In this document: piece after piece, positions 1 through 8,922 of the stretch
Layout: each line of letters starts with the position of its first letter
How positions within the stretch are numbered: position 1 is the stretch's first letter
Source of the DNA: [Leptolyngbya] sp. PCC 7376
GTDB lineage: Bacteria; Cyanobacteriota; Cyanobacteriia; Cyanobacteriales; MRBY01
Length of the DNA stretch: 64,000 nt
Assembly: GCF_000316605.1 (NCBI RefSeq)
Contig: NC_019683.1
Location: 248,001-312,000, forward strand
Reading direction: 5' to 3'
Made by a program: the position numbers and the translations under genes
Notes under the pieces: model-generated
What the model saw: the letters and a program-made list of their open reading frames with translations, nothing else
What the model was told of the DNA's origin: nothing
Databases searched by the model: none

Positions 1-132
1 ATAGACTGTAAACCCCTAAAGCAAAAGATGTACTATTAGACCGAATCAAATGCTGTGAGAAACAGAAAACTAGGTTAAAATCCTTACATCTCATCTTCCA
101 ATTATTTCCCGTCATCCCCTTCGTAGCACACC

Positions 133-771
133 ATGTCAGACAGTACTCCAGATCTAACACGCGATCGCCTCGGCAACATTGACCAGATCCGAGATGTTCT
201 CTTTGGTCAGAAAGCCCGCGAATATGAACAGCAGTTCACCAGCTACGAACAACGCCTTGATAAAGTTGAAGCAGAATTAATGGAGCTGCAAACCGACACC
301 AGCGATCGCCTCCGTCAACTCCAAGAGACATTCTCAACAGAACTCAGCACAACCCTCGATTCCCTTGAGAAAAAGCTAAAATACCTCAGCCTCACAACCC
401 ACGAAACCACAAGTAATCTCGAACAGCAGCTCAAAAATAGTAACGTTAAAAATGAAGCAGAACTAGATAATCTCAACCAGTCTGTTGTTGACAAAAACGG
501 TCTCCTCCGCGAACAGCTCACCGAAACAAGAGAGCAATTTGATGCAGACCTCAACGTACTGAAAGAACAACTCTTTACAGAGCTTGATAAAGGTTTCACC
601 TACCTCAGAGAATCCAAAGTTTCCCGTGCAGTTCTCGCCGAAGTTCTCTTCGAAATGTGTATTAAGGTCAAAGGCAGCGATGTCTTTCCTAACCTCACTG
701 AGGAAGGAGAAAGCCCTGTTAAATCGAGTTTCTTATTACCTGACGAACAACCCGAAGAACAGGATTCATAA
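133..771 (+). CDS. Coiled-coil protein of unknown function
   Basis: This gene encodes 212 residues of strongly heptad-like, Glu/Lys/Gln/Leu-rich sequence from about residue 25 to 165, which predicts a long coiled coil. No signal peptide, membrane segment or catalytic motif is visible, so it is probably a cytoplasmic structural or scaffold protein. The C-terminal 40 residues are acidic and probably disordered. The N-terminal stretch (LTRDRLGNIDQIRDVLFG) reads like a short conserved motif ahead of the coil. The ATG is the first in the frame, but there is no clear Shine-Dalgarno sequence before it. A HIP1 site lies inside the gene, so it looks native. I do not recognise a named family. Confidence 0.8.
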   Translation: MSDSTPDLTRDRLGNIDQIRDVLFGQKAREYEQQFTSYEQRLDKVEAELMELQTDTSDRLRQLQETFSTELSTTLDSLEKKLKYLSLTTHETTSNLEQQLKNSNVKNEAELDNLNQSVVDKNGLLREQLTETREQFDADLNVLKEQLFTELDKGFTYLRESKVSRAVLAEVLFEMCIKVKGSDVFPNLTEEGESPVKSSFLLPDEQPEEQDS

Positions 772-902
772 ACTCCTTTGTGCTAATGGTCTAATTTCAT
801 TCCCGTTGGATCTACGAGTTAGCCCGATGGTTCCTAATATTATCAATCAAGTTAGTGAGTAGCCTCTCAACATATCGCTTGAACATTACATAATTTGGGG
901 AA

Positions 903-2945
903 TTGCATCAAACTTCATCGATAGTTGTAGGGTTTCGATCCGTAATGCCCCAAATTGATTTCTCACTTATTATTCCAAAGCACCTGCACTACATCGTTCT
1001 TGATCAGGAGTTAAGCGTTGTTGTGTCATCAGCTAAGGCATCTTCGTACGTCGATGATGCGACAGCTTTAGCAGTAGGTGCAGATATTTGTGATAGTTTC
1101 CCAGAGCTTTATGGCCTAGAAGATATTTTTGCGGAAATTCTCGCTGGGACACAAGAGCAATTTGAGGTGAAGGCAATTAATCGTCAGGTTGCTGATAAAC
1201 AAGTCTATCTTGACCTTTATTTTCGGGCCTATCCAACGCTCAAAGACACTTATTCTCCCCAGCTATTAATGTTTCTAGAGGATGTCACTGACAAGATGAC
1301 TCTAGAACAGACATTGGTGCAGAGCAATAATGAGACCAGTTTGCTGGTGACCGCTCTTGAAAATGCGCGGCAATATGCAGACACCATTATTGAATCGATT
1401 GCTGAGGCGTTAATTGTCACTGACCCAAGCGGCAAAATTTTACGGATTAATTCGGTCACAACCGAAATTTTAGAGTACTCATCAGAAGAACTATTAGGGC
1501 GATCGCTCTTTGATGTTTTAAAAACACCTGAAGCACAACTTTTACGGTACGAAGCACTAAGCTTTTTTGAACAACAGACTCAAGGACGAAGTCCTCGGGT
1601 TGAGGTCAACTGTCTGCGAAAGCGTGGCAGACCAATTATTCTGGCCTTTTCTTGTTCACGGCTAGATCTCGCCAATGATCAACTAGAAATTATTTATGTT
1701 GCCCGGGATGTGACGCGCGATCGCCTCGACCAGAAACGGTTAGCGGCCCAATATATGATTGCCCGTGCCTTATCTGAGGTGGCATCTATTGAGAAAGTGA
1801 TAAAAGATGTCCTCACCATCATTTGCAATCAACTGCAATTTGATGTGGGCGAACTCTGGCAACCTGTCTCTCTGAGTGAGATTGATGCGAGCAATTATCC
1901 GGCCATCCAGTCCTATCCCACGAGTCCCATTTACCTCCAACGCATCCATCAAGTCGCCCTTGCCAATTTTGATAATAAGCAAGTTGGCTTTGTTGATGTC
2001 AGTGATCGTGTGTTGTTGGTGCCAGGTAGTGGTTTAGCCGGTCGGGTATGGGAACAGCGATCGCCCCAGTGGATTTACGATTTGGTGGATGATCCAGACT
2101 TTGGCCAGAAATCTTTCGCTTGTCGCGAGGGCTTAAGTTCTGCGTTTGCATTTCCGGTGATGGCAGCGGGAGAAATCCTCGGGATTATGACCTTTTTCTC
2201 GGAGCATCCCCAATCGGATAATCCAGAGTTGCTACAAATTATGGATGCCATCGGTCAGCAGTTAGGGCAATATATTCGCCGCAAGCAAACCGAAGAAGCG
2301 CTCAAAGAGCAGCAGCAACAAACAGAGAATTTACTCCTTAATATCTTGCCGGAATCAATTGCAACACAGCTACGACAGTCTGGCCGGACGATCGCCCGCC
2401 AATTTAGTGCTGTGACTGTGTTGTTTGCCGATATTGTAGGCTTTACAGAATTTTCTGCAAATCTGTCTCCCATCGAAGTTGTAAAAATTCTCAATCAAAT
2501 CTTCTCTGGTTTTGATGAGCTTACCGAAAAATATAAACTCGAAAAAATCAAAACCATTGGCGACTCCTATATGGTGGTCGGTGGTTTACCAGAGCCTCGC
2601 CCAGATCACGCGGCGGCGATCGCCAATATGGCCTTAGACATGCAACAAACTCTCACTGATCTAAACGAAAAAACAGGTCATAGTTTCAAGCTCCGCATCG
2701 GTATCAACAGTGGTGCGGTAGTTGCTGGCGTCATTGGTCAGAAAAAATTTATTTACGATCTCTGGGGCGATACCGTCAATATTGCCAGCCGGATGGAATC
2801 TCACGGTGTCCCCGACCAAATTCAATGCTCTCTCGCCACCTATGAGCGACTCCCTCAGGATAATTATCAATGGGAAGAACGGGGCTCTATTCGCGTGAAA
2901 GGTAAGGGCGAGATGCAAACTTATTTTTTAGTCGGTCGCAATTAA
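903..2945 (+). CDS. PAS-GAF class III adenylate cyclase
   Basis: A soluble sensor cyclase that should make cyclic AMP. In order it has an N-terminal region (1-150), a PAS domain (about 155-270, followed by the ARDVTRDR exit), a GAF domain (about 290-460), a short coiled linker with LLNILPESIA, and a class III cyclase domain (500-680). The metal-binding aspartates are D510 (FADIVGF) and D554 (TIGDSYM). The purine-selecting Lys is K550, and the second selector is the Asp of YDLWGDTVN, with the Asn and transition-state Arg in NIASRM. This Lys/Asp pair is that of adenylate, not guanylate, cyclases. The frame opens with TTG at 903 soon after GGGG, and an ATG at 945 would remove 14 residues, so the start is uncertain. 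It stands alone. Confidence 0.92.
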   Translation: MHQTSSIVVGFRSVMPQIDFSLIIPKHLHYIVLDQELSVVVSSAKASSYVDDATALAVGADICDSFPELYGLEDIFAEILAGTQEQFEVKAINRQVADKQVYLDLYFRAYPTLKDTYSPQLLMFLEDVTDKMTLEQTLVQSNNETSLLVTALENARQYADTIIESIAEALIVTDPSGKILRINSVTTEILEYSSEELLGRSLFDVLKTPEAQLLRYEALSFFEQQTQGRSPRVEVNCLRKRGRPIILAFSCSRLDLANDQLEIIYVARDVTRDRLDQKRLAAQYMIARALSEVASIEKVIKDVLTIICNQLQFDVGELWQPVSLSEIDASNYPAIQSYPTSPIYLQRIHQVALANFDNKQVGFVDVSDRVLLVPGSGLAGRVWEQRSPQWIYDLVDDPDFGQKSFACREGLSSAFAFPVMAAGEILGIMTFFSEHPQSDNPELLQIMDAIGQQLGQYIRRKQTEEALKEQQQQTENLLLNILPESIATQLRQSGRTIARQFSAVTVLFADIVGFTEFSANLSPIEVVKILNQIFSGFDELTEKYKLEKIKTIGDSYMVVGGLPEPRPDHAAAIANMALDMQQTLTDLNEKTGHSFKLRIGINSGAVVAGVIGQKKFIYDLWGDTVNIASRMESHGVPDQIQCSLATYERLPQDNYQWEERGSIRVKGKGEMQTYFLVGRN

Positions 2946-2971
2946 ATCAGGTACAAATAATAGCCAGCAAA

Positions 2972-3013
2972 AAGCAGACTTGTAAGCTTCATCAGAAACA
3001 ATCAAGTCTGCTT
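2972..3013. terminator. Stem-loop downstream of the PAS-GAF cyclase gene
   Basis: An 11-base arm AAGCAGACTTG (2972-2982) is repeated in inverted form as CAAGTCTGCTT (3003-3013) around a 20-base loop. It starts about 27 bases after the cyclase stop codon and lies between convergent genes, so it could terminate transcription from either side. There is no clean T-run, so termination is inferred. Confidence 0.5.
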
Positions 3014-3086
3014 AAAGTTGTGGTGAATACTTCAATCACAACGGATATAGTAATTTCGCATAAGTTTTAGAGACAGCCGATATCAT

Positions 3087-3180
3087 TCCTTGAGGAAGAT
3101 ACCCGAAGGGCGGCAGAGGTTTCAATAGGTTTCATCGCTTACGGAGAACCCACCTCTGACCTCTCCCAGGAGAACTCTTA
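3087..3180. repeat. Probable dispersed intergenic repeat
   Basis: Non-coding sequence with short self-complementary blocks (CAGAGGT...ACCTCTG, and CTCCCAGGAG). The block GGAAGATACCC at 3094-3104 occurs in inverted form as GGGTATCTTCC near 6422, in another repeat-like stretch. This suggests both belong to one family of small intergenic repeats. Family and copy number cannot be judged from this window. Confidence 0.35.
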
Positions 3181-3226
3181 ATCCTTATTCGAAATGTCTA
3201 TAAATATGCTATTCAAGGCCAAATTA

Positions 3227-3754
3227 TTATTTGATTTCGCCACAATCTGCGATAACGACAGGTGCATCAGTTGCGCCACTACGGGAGCCGTGGGATTCGA
3301 TCTTTTCAATCACATCGAGGCCTTCAACAGCTTTACCGAACACGACGTGCTTACCATTCAACCAAGGGGTTAGTACGGTGGTAATGAAGAACTGAGAACC
3401 ATTGGTATTTGGGCCACGGTTTGCCATGCTCAACAAACCAGTTTCACTGTGCTTGAGCTGGAAATTTTCGTCGGGGAAGTTATCGCCGTAAATAGACTCA
3501 CCGCCTGTGCCGTTACCATTGGTAAAGTCCCCGCCTTGGCACATGAATTCGGGAATGACACGGTGGAAGCTAGAGCCTTTGTAGTGGAGAGGCTTGCCGC
3601 GCTTACCCATGCCTTTTTCGCCAGTGCAGAGGGCACGGAAGTTTTCAGCTGTTTCAGGGACGACATCTGCGTAAAGTTCGAAGACAATGCGGCCTGCTGC
3701 TTCGCCACCGATAGTCATGTCAAAAAATACTTTGGGGTTTGCCTGTTCGCTCAC
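3227..3754 (-). CDS. Cyclophilin-type peptidyl-prolyl isomerase
   Basis: A 175-residue single-domain cyclophilin that catalyses cis-trans isomerisation of X-Pro bonds. The active-site stretch [15 protein letters not shown], the [14 protein letters not shown] block and the [12 protein letters not shown] block are all intact. The catalytic Arg and the Trp that binds cyclosporin in eukaryotic cyclophilin A are both present. The sequence keeps the [15 protein letters not shown] insertion typical of the eukaryote-like group rather than the short bacterial PpiB form. There is no signal peptide, so it should be cytoplasmic. The start is GTG, preceded by AAGGA about 9 bases upstream. The gene stands alone, facing the cyclase gene at 903. 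Confidence 0.95.
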   Translation of the reverse strand: MSEQANPKVFFDMTIGGEAAGRIVFELYADVVPETAENFRALCTGEKGMGKRGKPLHYKGSSFHRVIPEFMCQGGDFTNGNGTGGESIYGDNFPDENFQLKHSETGLLSMANRGPNTNGSQFFITTVLTPWLNGKHVVFGKAVEGLDVIEKIESHGSRSGATDAPVVIADCGEIK

Positions 3755-3988
3755 GGTTGCTATTCCTTTTTGATTGTTTAGCGTTTAGTCAAATGCTACT
3801 CTATCGCATTCATGGCTTCAGGGCGATCGCCACGCTTTGAAATGTTACGGTTTCAGTTTTTTGGGTCGGTCTTCCCGATTATTGGCAAGGGTAGGTCGTT
3901 AGAAATAAATAATTATTGTTGAACTGCAAGCAAGGCTAGAATTGGCAATTACACTGCAAACAGAAGAGAAAGTTGATTTGGAATTGAT

Positions 3989-5587
3989 GTGTCCCATAAG
4001 CGCTCTGATGATTTTAGGTTCTTATCAAGAAAGCCTTTGATCTTGCTGAGCAAATTAAAGCGTTTTCGTCCGTCAGCCATTTGGGTTGTAGGCCCTTCAC
4101 CACTGCTCCCCCAGATTTTGGGGAGTATGTTCAATATTTGGTACAACGTCACCCGTGTTCAGCCCCTCCTAACCCCCACGCAACAATCAGTCTTAACGAG
4201 CACTATCCTTTTTTATAATGTGCTGATTTATCCGCTGGCGATCGCCTGCTGGATAGGTCGGGTGCGTTCCCTCGGTAAAACGATTCGAGCACTAAAGCAA
4301 GGTAAATCAATTTCGGAAGCACGATTGCATGAGGCTCGTAAACAAGCTTTAAATTTGCCTTGGCTTGGGACAACCATTGCGGCGATCGCCTGGTTTTTGT
4401 GTATCCCAGTTTTTCTAGGGGCATTGCTGCTGGCACCGGATGACCCGAATCCCAATATTTTTCTGTACTTGCCCGTTTCAATCACCATCTCTGCGCTGAT
4501 CGCCATTACCCAAAGCTTTTTTGCCATCGAACTGAGTAGTCAACAAAAGTTTTACCCAATTCTCTTTCGCAATACAAAAGTAGCTGAATCCTTGGCAGCC
4601 CATTCCCTCTCCCTCTATGAACGAGGATTTTTGGTGGTTGTGTCTGTGGGAATTTGCCCAATTATTTCGCTGCTATTGTTGCTCTCTGTGCCACCGCCGA
4701 GTGATTGGCAAAATCTATATTTTGCGCTGGTAGTGGGATTAATTGGTATCGGGTTTGGGTTTATCAGTGCATGGATGTTGGGGCGTACCGTCGTGGAACC
4801 TGTCATGGCTCTCAAAAAAGCATCACAGGCGGTAATGATGGGAGATTTAACGACACGCATTAATCTCAAGCGAGCAGATGAATTTGGCCCCCTCATCGAC
4901 GAATTTAATCAGATGGTGGCAGAGCTGGAAGAGAAGCAATATTTACGAGATATGTTTGGTCGTCATGTGGGACAAGGGATTGCCCAGCAAATCTTGCAAA
5001 GTAACCCAGAATTAGTCGGTACTGAGCAAAATCTAACGGTCATGTTCACCGATATTCGTAATTTCACAGCGAGAAGCGCTATTTCGCGCCCGAGCGATAT
5101 AGTGCTGCTACTGAATCGCTTTTTAAACATAATGGTTGAGATTGTTGAACAAGACCATCACGGCATGGTGAATCAACTTCTCGGGGATGGGTTTATGGCA
5201 CTGTTTGGCGTCGGTGATACGGCGAGTAATCACGCGGAGCAAGCAGTGAATGCGGCTCAAGATATGATGCGGGGTCTGGAACGCCTGAATCAAGAACTGA
5301 TTGCTGAAGGGATTCAGCCGCTACAAATTGGCATTGGGTTACACACAGGCTTGGCGATCGCCGGGAGTATTGGCTCACCGCAACGGATGGAATATACAGC
5401 TGTGGGAGATACGGTTAATGTTGCGTCGCGGGTCGAGTCGTTAACCAAAGTAGTGGGTAAACCTCTGGTTTTCTCTGGCACAACAAAAGCAGCCTTACCA
5501 AAGAAATTTGAGTCTCGTTTAGAGGCCTTGGAGCCGCAGATGGTCAAAGGAAAATCAGAGCCAATTGAAATTTATACGCTGAAGTAA
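3989..5587 (+). CDS. Membrane-bound HAMP class III nucleotide cyclase
   Basis: About five membrane segments fill the N-terminal half. A HAMP linker follows (about 260-325, ending in DEFGPLIDEFNQMVAELEE), then a class III cyclase domain (345-532). Metal-binding aspartates D355 (MFTDIRNFT) and D400 (LLGDGFMALFG) are present, as are the Asn and Arg of VNVASRVES. The purine-selecting position that is normally Lys (or Glu in guanylate cyclases) is Gln396, paired with the Thr of EYTAVGD, so nucleotide specificity is uncertain. The first in-frame start is GTG 3989. ATG 4127 would remove 46 residues that overlap a repeat-like palindrome and gives a cleaner membrane N-terminus, so the start is doubtful. 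Confidence 0.88.
   Translation: MSHKRSDDFRFLSRKPLILLSKLKRFRPSAIWVVGPSPLLPQILGSMFNIWYNVTRVQPLLTPTQQSVLTSTILFYNVLIYPLAIACWIGRVRSLGKTIRALKQGKSISEARLHEARKQALNLPWLGTTIAAIAWFLCIPVFLGALLLAPDDPNPNIFLYLPVSITISALIAITQSFFAIELSSQQKFYPILFRNTKVAESLAAHSLSLYERGFLVVVSVGICPIISLLLLLSVPPPSDWQNLYFALVVGLIGIGFGFISAWMLGRTVVEPVMALKKASQAVMMGDLTTRINLKRADEFGPLIDEFNQMVAELEEKQYLRDMFGRHVGQGIAQQILQSNPELVGTEQNLTVMFTDIRNFTARSAISRPSDIVLLLNRFLNIMVEIVEQDHHGMVNQLLGDGFMALFGVGDTASNHAEQAVNAAQDMMRGLERLNQELIAEGIQPLQIGIGLHTGLAIAGSIGSPQRMEYTAVGDTVNVASRVESLTKVVGKPLVFSGTTKAALPKKFESRLEALEPQMVKGKSEPIEIYTLK
4106..4125. repeat. Palindrome just before the alternative cyclase start
   Basis: CTCCCC (4106-4111) and GGGGAG (4120-4125) form a short hairpin ending one base before the ATG at 4127. 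The C-rich/G-rich form resembles intergenic hairpin repeats common in cyanobacteria. If the true start is 4127, the hairpin lies over the ribosome-binding region. Confidence 0.35.
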
Positions 5588-5674
5588 TAGATGCAATAGA
5601 GATTCTGACTGAGCAGACGGTGATTTCAAACTCCGCGATTAAAATAGAAACGCAACCATCAATATTTTTTGCTC

Positions 5675-6259
5675 ATGATTGCCGTCGCTGACTTTCCCAG
5701 AAAAATGACTCCCGAAGAATATCTTGCTTGGGAAGAACAGCAGGAATATAGATATGAGTACATTGATGGGGAAATTATTGCGATGACGGGCGGTTCCCTC
5801 GCCCACAATGATATTGCTCTAAATCTTTACTCTTTACTCAGACCTCACCTCAAGAAACGGGGTTGTCGGATTAATGTGGCGGATGTAAAAGTTCAGGGCA
5901 AGGCAAATAGCCGCTATTTTTATCCAGATCTAGTCATTAGTTGTCATCCAGAGGATAAACAAGCAAAAAAATGGATTCAATATCCCTCTACGATTATTGA
6001 GGTGTTATCTCCCAGCACTGCGAACTATGACAAAAGTCGTAAGCTGAAACTTTATCGTCAAATTCCTAGTCTGCAAGAATATATTCTCATCGATAGTCAG
6101 AAGGTCTCGGTGGAGATGTATCAACGCCAAACTGGAAAAATGTGGGGCTATACGGATTACGGTTTAGACGAGATTTTAACGATTCCAAGCATTGAATTTG
6201 AATGCTCAGTGGCCTTGCTATATGAAGATGCCATCCTCGAAGATGTGCCAGAGATTTAA
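5675..6259 (+). CDS. Uma2-family (DUF820) PD-(D/E)XK-like protein
   Basis: A 194-residue protein of the Uma2/DUF820 family, a restriction-endonuclease-fold group expanded in cyanobacteria. Typical features are the N-terminal MTPEEYLAWEE, the YEYIDGEI block, the active-site Asp in YFYPDLVIS, and IIEVLSPST, with the acidic residue followed by LSP, then the conserved YDKSRKLKLYRQIPSLQEYILID. The biological role of the family is unsettled. An upstream TTG at 5669 is in frame, but ATG 5675 is more natural. It follows the HAMP cyclase by about 87 bases and is followed by a relic of a cyclase gene, so it may have inserted into a local duplication. Confidence 0.9.
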   Translation: MIAVADFPRKMTPEEYLAWEEQQEYRYEYIDGEIIAMTGGSLAHNDIALNLYSLLRPHLKKRGCRINVADVKVQGKANSRYFYPDLVISCHPEDKQAKKWIQYPSTIIEVLSPSTANYDKSRKLKLYRQIPSLQEYILIDSQKVSVEMYQRQTGKMWGYTDYGLDEILTIPSIEFECSVALLYEDAILEDVPEI

Positions 6260-6262
6260 GGC

Positions 6263-6346
6263 ATCGCCAGGAGTCTTGGTTCACCACAACCCATGGAATA
6301 CACTCCTGTTGGCGAGACTGTTAGTGTCGCGTCGCGATTCGATTAA
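6263..6346 (+). pseudogene. Relic of a class III cyclase gene
   Basis: Reading from ATC at 6263 gives 27 residues then a TAA. They match residues 457-483 of the HAMP cyclase 0.9 kb upstream at about 19 of 27 positions. The shared core includes GSPQ, MEYT, VG, TV and VASR. Key residues have changed (Asp to Glu in VGETV, Asn to Ser in SVASR). No start codon or upstream domain remains. It looks like the debris of a tandem copy of the cyclase. Confidence 0.75.
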
Positions 6347-6365
6347 GAAATAGAGACAATTCATG

Positions 6366-6435
6366 TCCTTCCTTGGGGAAGGACTTTTTTCTGGTTCCCC
6401 CCTTTTCCAAGGGAGGCTAGGGGGTATCTTCCCCA
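6366..6435. repeat. Intergenic hairpin repeat
   Basis: Contains TCCTTCC/GGAAGGA around TTGG, then a C-rich/G-rich pair (TTCCCCCC...GGGAGGCTAGGGGG) and GGGTATCTTCC, which matches in inverted form the block at 3094-3104. No coding potential is evident. It follows the cyclase relic and ends just before the 3' end of the broken CHAT gene. Confidence 0.45.
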
Positions 6436-6444
6436 AAAGAAGGA

Positions 6445-8033
6445 CTAAACTTCCAGGCGATCGCCGAAATAGAGACGATAGAGATTGCACCGAGGTACGA
6501 CCTCATTTTGTACCCGAACCACGAGACCGCGACTATAGAGCCGGAAACTTTCCTCTGATTTTAATCGCACTGGCTCAGAAGAACTAAGAACTTGCCGCAT
6601 TGCAGTCCCCAATTCTGGAAAATCCTCCAGCATTTTGAGATGCCCTCGCAGATGACTACTAAAAATCCCGGCTTCCGTTGGCCCAGTCTTAAGCAATTCC
6701 CTTAAGCTCAAATCCCCAGAAGCAAGACCTTTTAAGGCCGTCCGTACGAGATAAGGATGTCCTCCGATGAGATTGTCAGTTGTTTTGTTTCCGACGTCGA
6801 CCATTGCAACCCATGCCGTGCCACTAACTCCGTCACTTGCTCTGCCGAAAACTCTTGTAACTCCACTGGCATCCCCACATTAAAAGGAGACTGATTAATA
6901 TCCCGCTGAGCTAAAGGCTCCTGAGAATGCACAATCACTAAACGTAGCTGCTCCCATTCACTGTGGCTTTTTGAACGTTCATGTCAACCCCGCAACAGCC
7001 CACAAAAATCCGTCTCAATATCGGGATATTTAAACACCCGGTCAAAATTATCGATCGCCAAAACAATAGGTGTCTGATCGTCTTTTAATAAATAATTTTC
7101 GAAATAGTCGGTGCAGTTATCATTCGCCCCAAAAATGTCATCCCAAATCTCTTTTACTTTGACCCGCACTCCCAGTTGCTTTCCCACCGAGGCGCAGAAC
7201 CACTGCATGAATAGATCGATGTCATCAAAAAACTTTTGGTTAGTTTGATCCAGATTTAACGACGCAACCCGATAACCTAATTCTTTGCCGCCGTCTAAAA
7301 CCCGATTCATCAAAACCGTTTTACCCATATTGTTCGGCGACTTCATCCGAATGAGCGCACCTGCCTTCTGAATTTCCTCGTTGCATTTCGCCTCATCGGG
7401 CAACACCACATGAAAATCCGCATTCGGATCAAATTCTTCAACGGTCGGCTTGGAGCCAGATTTTTTCTGCAAAAGTACTGGCGTGTCCGCTTCATCGATT
7501 CCTTCCATGCTGATACTGCTAACGCCAAATCGATAGGCGAATTCGATATCTCGTCCCGCACCCAGAGCATCATAAAATCCCGTTGCAAATTTGGTTGCTG
7601 CCACATCCCCAATTTTTGTATTCATCCCAATGACATGGGGAATATGTTCGGCGATCGCCTGGGCCTGCACCTCGGAATAACAAGCATTGAGCACCACACA
7701 GTTCACTTGGTCAGCAAACAACGAAAATAGATTGGCGATCGCCTGCGTATCGAGAGGTTTTGCAAATCCTGCTTCATCCTCTATCGCTAAACCTTGCTCT
7801 CCAGCACCATGCCCAGAGAAATGCACAATATCCGGTTCTAGATCTAAAACAGCCCGCTGAATATCCTTGGCTCGCACTGCCCACTTCTGAATTAACTGGA
7901 GGCGATCGCACTCCTTGGAACGAGCTAAGGCATTATCAATTTCCCGCACTTCCTTGTCCAAACGTAACTGCGTTGTATTTTTGGGATTTACCGCAAGCAA
8001 TAAAATTTTCGTCGTGTTTGCTCTTCTATCCAT
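6445..8033 (-). pseudogene. CHAT-protease/AAA-like ATPase gene, broken by a stop and a frameshift
   Basis: The first 349 residues encode a CHAT (caspase-like) domain with the catalytic pair His75 (FSGHGA) and Cys118 (LNACYS). An AAA_35-type ATPase begins after about residue 210, with a P-loop MGKT and AIDNFDRVF. At 6984-6986 an in-frame TGA sits where this family has a Trp (GLLRG, stop, HERSKSH), and the same frame then continues for about 80 codons. Near 6770 the frame must shift (one base lost or two gained) to reach the conserved GGHPYLVR block and the natural C-terminus at 6445. Three HIP1 sites show it is long resident. It is probably a dead gene, although residues 1-349 could still be made as a truncated protein. 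Confidence 0.85.
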
Positions 8034-8215
8034 TCCCTTTTCAATCTATAATGCCGCCCGTTCTAACACTATTGTATTAAGGATAGTCATTCTCTCAGCA
8101 CTATCACGCCACCATTTTCAGAACCCATAATTTGCAAGGCCGTAGGTTAACCCCGCATAATTCCGAGGGGAACCATAAAACATCTTTTTTACATCATTTT
8201 TTAGTACCGTAATCC

Positions 8216-8809
8216 ATGAGCCATTCCACCGATGCAAAAGCCCTCGCCACTTGGATGGCAGGTGAATTTTCAAACTTTGACCAAGCCCTCGCAAACTCGG
8301 CTCTCTTCGCCCATATCAAAGTTTGTATGCGCCCGATGCCCCAAGAATTTTTTGAGGGGTATGGCTTATTTCTCGAACAGGCCTATAGCTCTGGGTTAGA
8401 GCAGCCTTACCGTCTACGTGTTTTTCATATCAAGCCTGTCGGTGATCATTTAGAACTGATTCACTACAAGCCCAAAGAAGAGATTAAAGAACAATTTTTT
8501 GGGGCATCCCGTAACCTCGATATCCTGAAAACCGTCACGATGGAAGCGCTCGATCCAATGCCAGGTTGTGACATGATCGTGACCTTTGAGAATGGTGCAT
8601 TTCAAGGTGTGGTTCAAGAAGGCAAGGGTTGCAAAGTTTTCCGCAACAACACAGAAAGCTACCTCGATAATCGTTTTGAAATTACAGCGAATAACTTGAT
8701 TAGTATCGATCGGGGTCGCGATCCAGTCACTGATGAAATTGTGTGGGGTTCTTTGGCTGGGGCATTTGAATTCAAAAAAATCAAAAACTTTTCAGCAGAA
8801 GTTGTCTAG
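8216..8809 (+). CDS. cpcT: Phycocyanin chromophore lyase CpcT
   Basis: A 197-residue CpcT/CpeT-family bilin lyase. CpcT attaches phycocyanobilin to Cys-153 of the phycocyanin beta subunit in phycobilisome assembly. Family marks are the N-terminal LATWMAGEFSNFDQA, the RPMP...FFEGYGLFLEQAY block, PYRLRVFHI, PGCDMIVTF and the C-terminal RGRDPVTDEIVWGSLAGAFEF. The length is typical for the family. It starts at ATG 8216, stands alone and is transcribed away from the broken CHAT gene. It also shows that the host makes phycobilisomes. Confidence 0.93.
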   Translation: MSHSTDAKALATWMAGEFSNFDQALANSALFAHIKVCMRPMPQEFFEGYGLFLEQAYSSGLEQPYRLRVFHIKPVGDHLELIHYKPKEEIKEQFFGASRNLDILKTVTMEALDPMPGCDMIVTFENGAFQGVVQEGKGCKVFRNNTESYLDNRFEITANNLISIDRGRDPVTDEIVWGSLAGAFEFKKIKNFSAEVV

Positions 8810-8922
8810 ATTCTTGAAGCTGGAGGCGATCGCCCTCTGACTATCAGCATCCGAGAATAAATTCGCGAGCATCAAGAATTTAGGCATAATATTTCTACTC
8901 ACCAAATTCCCTTAGAGGATTT

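Larger units (their letters stand above)
2946..3226. other. Intergenic region between convergent genes
   Basis: This stretch lies between the convergent PAS-GAF cyclase and cyclophilin genes. It holds the stem-loop at 2972-3013 and a repeat-like stretch at about 3087-3180. I see no reading frame or RNA gene. Confidence 0.6.

Noticed and set aside
3430-3708. Frames opposite or inside the cyclophilin gene
   Set aside because: They overlap a fully conserved cyclophilin frame and have no homology, so they are shadows.
6984-6986. TGA as a selenocysteine or readthrough codon in the CHAT gene
   Set aside because: A second lesion (frameshift near 6770) follows and no selenocysteine-insertion hairpin is evident, so decay is the simpler explanation.
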